Shown here: one piece after another, positions 60,712-64,000 of the stretch
Layout of the letters: every line of letters starts with the position of its first letter
How positions within the stretch are numbered: position 1 is the first letter of the stretch
Source of the DNA: Bacillota bacterium
Lineage (GTDB): Bacteria > Bacillota > Clostridia > Oscillospirales > Acutalibacteraceae
NCBI GenBank assembly: GCA_023416955.1
Contig: JAEZGM010000005.1
Coordinates: 62,001-126,000 of the forward strand
DNA length: 64,000 nucleotides
Reading direction: 5' to 3'
Notes under the pieces: generated by a model
Database searches by the model: none
Seen by the model: only the letters and a program-made list of their open reading frames with translations
Told to the model about the DNA's origin: nothing
Made by a program: the position numbers and the translations under genes

Positions 60712-61191
60712 TTACTCCTTCTTATTCCCACTGTCGTCATTCGCCGCACCGTCTCCCCCTTGCGGCGTGTATGCGGACATATACCCCATGATCAGCAGCG
60801 CCATTATGCCCAGCGCAAGAAACACAATCAGGTACGGAAGTAGCGTCATTGCGGAATAGTCTACCAACTGGCGGGAAGCGGCTGTGAAAAAACAGGCGGC
60901 AGCAGCGGCCTGCAACGCACTCAGCAGCGTTGCAACGCCAAAATTTCTACGCTCCCTAATCACCAGCATGGACAGCACAACAGCAGCCGGAAGAGCACAG
61001 GCCAAAATCATATAAAACAGGGCGTCATCGGAAAAGCCCACTCCGCCATAGCGTGCGATCATGCCGAACACACTCAGTGAGTTGCTCTCTTTTCCCGGAC
61101 TGTTTATGATTCTTCCCGCCGGAAAAAACAGGGCCAGAATCGAAACCGCTTCCAATATAATAACCCACATTTTGATTTGTTTTTTATCCAA
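60712..61191 (-). CDS. Four-helix membrane protein, unknown function
   Basis: A 159-residue protein with four predicted membrane helices (about 8-25, 58-80, 86-108, 117-140). A loop after helix 1 is rich in Gly and Ser. The C-terminus is acidic and hydrophilic. The start is TTG 61191 with AAGGAG ~9 bases upstream. No family recognised; stands alone between tRNA-Arg and ppdK. Confidence 0.65.
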   Translation of the reverse strand: MDKKQIKMWVIILEAVSILALFFPAGRIINSPGKESNSLSVFGMIARYGGVGFSDDALFYMILACALPAAVVLSMLVIRERRNFGVATLLSALQAAAAACFFTAASRQLVDYSAMTLLPYLIVFLALGIMALLIMGYMSAYTPQGGDGAANDDSGNKKE

Positions 61192-61258
61192 AATTCCGTC
61201 AACTCCTTATTTATAATGATACCGCAAAACCTTTCTTTCCGCAATCCTAAACTATTGT

Positions 61259-61290
61259 TATAGTCAGTTCACTTTAGAAAACATCCAATA
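61259..61290. repeat. P1 half element (left end)
   Basis: TATAGTCAGTTCACTTTAGA followed by AAACATCCAA; the right half is missing and replaced by AT-rich DNA. Confidence 0.75.
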
Positions 61291-61362
61291 GAAAAATGAT
61301 AAAATTTTCATGGATTTTCCCCCATCTGCCTTATAATGGAATATTGGTATGAAATAACCCAA

Positions 61363-61397
61363 AAACTCCCCTGCACCTTACGATGCAGGGGAGTTCC
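61363..61397 (-). terminator. Terminator of ppdK
   Basis: AACTCCCCTGCA ... TGCAGGGGAGTT, followed by T-rich sequence on the minus strand. Confidence 0.85.
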
Positions 61398-61437
61398 TAT
61401 TTATGCGGGTAGTTGAATAGTTGATCAGCTTGGAAAA

Positions 61438-64000
61438 TTACTTCGCTCTCTTTTCCTTAATAGCAGCCTGAGCAGCAGCCAAACGTGCGATCGGCACGCG
61501 GAACGGTGAGCAGGAAACGTAATCAAGACCAACCTTATGGCAGAACTCAACGGAAGTCGGGTCGCCGCCGTGTTCGCCACAGATGCCGAGGTGAATCTCG
61601 GGTCTGGTTTGACGGCCGAGTTCAACAGCCATCTTCACCAGTTTGCCAACACCATTCTGGTCAAGGTGTGCAAACGGATCGGACTCATAGATCTTGTTCT
61701 CATAGTAGTAATCAAGGAACTTACCGGCATCGTCACGGCTGAAACCAAAGGTCATCTGGGTCAGGTCGTTGGTGCCGAAGCTGAAGAATTCAGCATCCTT
61801 GGCAATTTCGTCGGCAACCAGTGCCGCGCGCGGAATTTCGATCATGGTACCAACCTGGTACTTCAGCTCTACGCCCGCTTCTGCAATAACTTTGTCCGCG
61901 GTGGCGGTAACAATGTCTTTGACAAACTTGAGCTCTTTTTCTTCGCCGACCAGCGGAATCATGATGCGCGGCTCGGTCTTGAACTCAGGATGACGCTTGT
62001 TGACAGCAATTGCAGCATTGATGACAGCGGTGGTCTGCATCTTTGCGATTTCCGGATAGGAAACAGCCAGACGGCAGCCGCGGTGACCCATCATCGGGTT
62101 GAATTCGTGCAGGCTTGCAATGACGTTCTTCAGGTCTTCCACAGTGATGTTCAGTTCGCCGGCAATTTCCACGATGTCCTCTTCCTTGGTCGGAAGGAAC
62201 TCATGGAGCGGCGGATCGAGGTAACGGATAACAACCGGACGGCCTTCCATTACTTCGTACAGGCCTTCAAAGTCGCCCTGCTGGAACGGCAGCAGCTTCT
62301 CCAGTGCCTTCTCACGGTCTTCGGTCGTCTTGGAAACGATCATTTCACGCATTGCCTTAATACGCTGACCCTCAAAGAACATGTGCTCTGTACGGCACAG
62401 ACCAATGCCCTGCGCGCCGAAATCTTTACCCTGCTGGGCGTCCTTCGGGGTATCTGCATTGGTGTAAACTTCCAGTCTGCGAACAGAATCGGCCCACTTC
62501 ATGAAACGGTCGAAGTCGCCGGAAATGCTTGCCGCAGCCGTCGGAATTGCTTCTGCGTAAATCTTGCCGGTGGAGCCGTCAATGGAGATGTAGTCGCCCT
62601 CGCTGATAGTTTTGCCGGCGAGCGTAAATTTCTTTGCATCGTAGTCCACGACGATTTCGCCGCAGCCGGATACACAGCAGGTGCCCATGCCGCGCGCAAC
62701 AACTGCCGCGTGGGAGGTCATGCCGCCGCGAACGGTCAGGATGCCCTGTGCAACTGCCATACCTTCAATGTCTTCCGGGGAAGTTTCCAGACGAACAAGG
62801 ATGACCTTCTCGCCCTTTGCATGCCATTCTTTTGCGTCTTCCGCAGAGAATACCACGCGGCCACAGGCAGCTCCGGGGGATGCCGCAAGGCCTTTGCCGA
62901 TTTCCTGTGCCTTCTTCAGCGCCGCAGCGTCAAACTGCGGGTGCAAGAGGGAGTCAAGCTGCTTCGGCTCTACTCTCAGTACGGCCTCTTCTTCGTCGAT
63001 CATTTTTTCGTCAACGAGGTCAACGGCGACTTTCAGTGCGGCAGCGGCAGTTCTCTTGCCGTTTCTGGTCTGGAGCATGTAGAGCTTGCCGTTTTCAATG
63101 GTGAACTCCATGTCCTGCATATCTTTATAGTGCTTTTCAAGTCTTGTGGCAATTTCCACGAACTCGTCGTACACTTCGGGCATTTCCTGCTGCAGGTGGC
63201 TGATCGGCTGCGGGGTACGGATACCGGCAACAACATCTTCGCCCTGTGCGTTGATGAGGTATTCGCCAAACAGTGCCTTTTCGCCGGTCGCGGGGTTACG
63301 GGTAAATGCAACGCCGGTACCGGAATGGTCGCCGGAGTTACCGAATACCATCGCCTGTACGTTCACGGCGGTGCCCCAGTCATAAGGAATTTCGTTCATG
63401 CGGCGGTAAACGTTCGCACGGGGGTTGTCCCAGGAACGGAAAACAGCCTTTACGGCTTCCATGAGCTGAACCTTCGGGTCGCTCGGGAAGTCTTCGCCCT
63501 TCTGGGCTTTATAGAAAGCCTTGAATCTCCGCACGAGATCCTTCATATCGTCGGCGTCAAGTTCGGTATCCTGCTTTACGCCCTTTTCTTCCTTCTTGGC
63601 GTCGATAATCTTTTCAAATTCCGATTTCGGCAGCTCCATAACAACGTCGGAGAACATCTGCACGAAACGGCGGTAGGAATCGTAAGCAAAACGGGGGCTG
63701 TTTGTGATTTTGGCCAGACCCTCAACAACGATGTCGTTCAGACCGAGGTTCAGGATGGTGTCCATCATGCCAGGCATGGAAGCACGCGCGCCGGAACGCA
63801 CGGAAACCAGCAGCGGGTTTGCGGGATCTGCAAACTTCTTGCCGGTGATTTCTTCCATCTTGCTGAGATATTCATAGATCTGCCCCTGAATATCCTCATT
63901 GATCTGGCGGCCGTCAGTGTAATACTGTGTGCAGGCCTCGGTGCTGATGGTGAAGCCCTGGGGAACAGGCATGCCTGCTATGGTCATTTCAGCAAGGTTT
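61438..64000 (-). CDS. ppdK: Pyruvate, phosphate dikinase (5' end off the window)
   Basis: 853 residues of the usual ~875 are visible; the first ~25 lie past base 64000, because the frame continues upstream as NLAEMTIAGMPVPQGF. PPDK interconverts pyruvate + ATP + Pi with PEP + AMP + PPi, a key step in pyrophosphate-linked glycolysis of anaerobes. Visible are the ATP-grasp domain, the phospho-His loop GGMTSHAAVVARGMGTCCVSG, and the C-terminal PEP/pyruvate barrel (GLCRTEHMFF, SFGTNDLTQMTFGFSRDD, LGICGEHGG). It has its own terminator. Confidence 0.96.
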   Translation of the reverse strand, partial: NLAEMTIAGMPVPQGFTISTEACTQYYTDGRQINEDIQGQIYEYLSKMEEITGKKFADPANPLLVSVRSGARASMPGMMDTILNLGLNDIVVEGLAKITNSPRFAYDSYRRFVQMFSDVVMELPKSEFEKIIDAKKEEKGVKQDTELDADDMKDLVRRFKAFYKAQKGEDFPSDPKVQLMEAVKAVFRSWDNPRANVYRRMNEIPYDWGTAVNVQAMVFGNSGDHSGTGVAFTRNPATGEKALFGEYLINAQGEDVVAGIRTPQPISHLQQEMPEVYDEFVEIATRLEKHYKDMQDMEFTIENGKLYMLQTRNGKRTAAAALKVAVDLVDEKMIDEEEAVLRVEPKQLDSLLHPQFDAAALKKAQEIGKGLAASPGAACGRVVFSAEDAKEWHAKGEKVILVRLETSPEDIEGMAVAQGILTVRGGMTSHAAVVARGMGTCCVSGCGEIVVDYDAKKFTLAGKTISEGDYISIDGSTGKIYAEAIPTAAASISGDFDRFMKWADSVRRLEVYTNADTPKDAQQGKDFGAQGIGLCRTEHMFFEGQRIKAMREMIVSKTTEDREKALEKLLPFQQGDFEGLYEVMEGRPVVIRYLDPPLHEFLPTKEEDIVEIAGELNITVEDLKNVIASLHEFNPMMGHRGCRLAVSYPEIAKMQTTAVINAAIAVNKRHPEFKTEPRIMIPLVGEEKELKFVKDIVTATADKVIAEAGVELKYQVGTMIEIPRAALVADEIAKDAEFFSFGTNDLTQMTFGFSRDDAGKFLDYYYENKIYESDPFAHLDQNGVGKLVKMAVELGRQTRPEIHLGICGEHGGDPTSVEFCHKVGLDYVSCSPFRVPIARLAAAQAAIKEKRAK

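Overview
The window is a chromosomal stretch of a low-to-mid GC, endospore-forming Firmicute. The best guess is class Clostridia, in the Oscillospiraceae/Ruminococcaceae range. Support for this is the spore genes gpr, spoIIP and spoVAE, the B. subtilis-like order rpsT / gpr-spoIIP-lepA-hemW-hrcA-grpE-dnaK-dnaJ with a perfect CIRCE box, AGGAGG-type ribosome binding sites, many TTG/GTG starts, PPDK, and an HrcA-controlled heat-shock operon. The genus assignment is inference; no rRNA gene is present.

Layout. 1-3118: minus-strand two-component operon (response regulator, histidine kinase, HtrA-like protease cut by the window edge). 3448-5998: leuCD, divergent from a Crp/Fnr-type regulator. 6035-8969: greA, lysS and a membrane protein. 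9335-13670: the ftsE-ftsX-murein hydrolase group, followed by an S41-protease homologue that has lost its catalytic Ser and Lys. 14326-16765: CdaR/PucR-type regulator and sugar-ABC ATPase. 16994-23190: rsuA-type pseudouridine synthase, DUF4830 protein, an EF-G paralogue, class II aldolase and 8-oxoguanine glycosylase. 23968-28567 (plus strand): rlmB, a 1043-residue protein built like a P1B-type ATPase but lacking its catalytic motifs, and a YczE-like membrane protein. 29044-30771: GGGtGRT protein and its NifU-like partner. 31016-32567: split TauE/SafE pair divergent from a TetR regulator. 32758-35505: secA. 35555-36992: an isolated phage-type lysis cassette. 37222-50273: heat-shock, lepA and sporulation cluster, rpsT and a 51-codon membrane microprotein. 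50353-57321: spoVAE, a HAD phosphatase, a TIGR04076-like protein, a DODA-type dioxygenase, asnB, a CpXC protein, a Cys-rich protein and mnmA. 57762-64000: sigma-region-4 protein with partner, a lipoprotein, tadA, a CPBP protease, tRNA-Arg(CCT), a membrane protein and ppdK (5' end off the window).

The most striking non-coding content is a dense set of short interspersed palindromic repeats in at least six families (called P1-P6 here). They lie almost exclusively between genes, often directly after stop codons. P1 is a 71/105 bp terminal-inverted-repeat element with ten full copies and two halves. P3 (twin hairpins) and P4 (GC-rich, about 210 bp) show base changes on one arm matched on the other arm between copies, which points to selection for hairpin structure. 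Together with the dead S41 protease, the dead P-type ATPase and the GGGtGRT/NifU pair, these are the best candidates for undescribed biology. No CRISPR array, IS transposase, integrase or rRNA was found.
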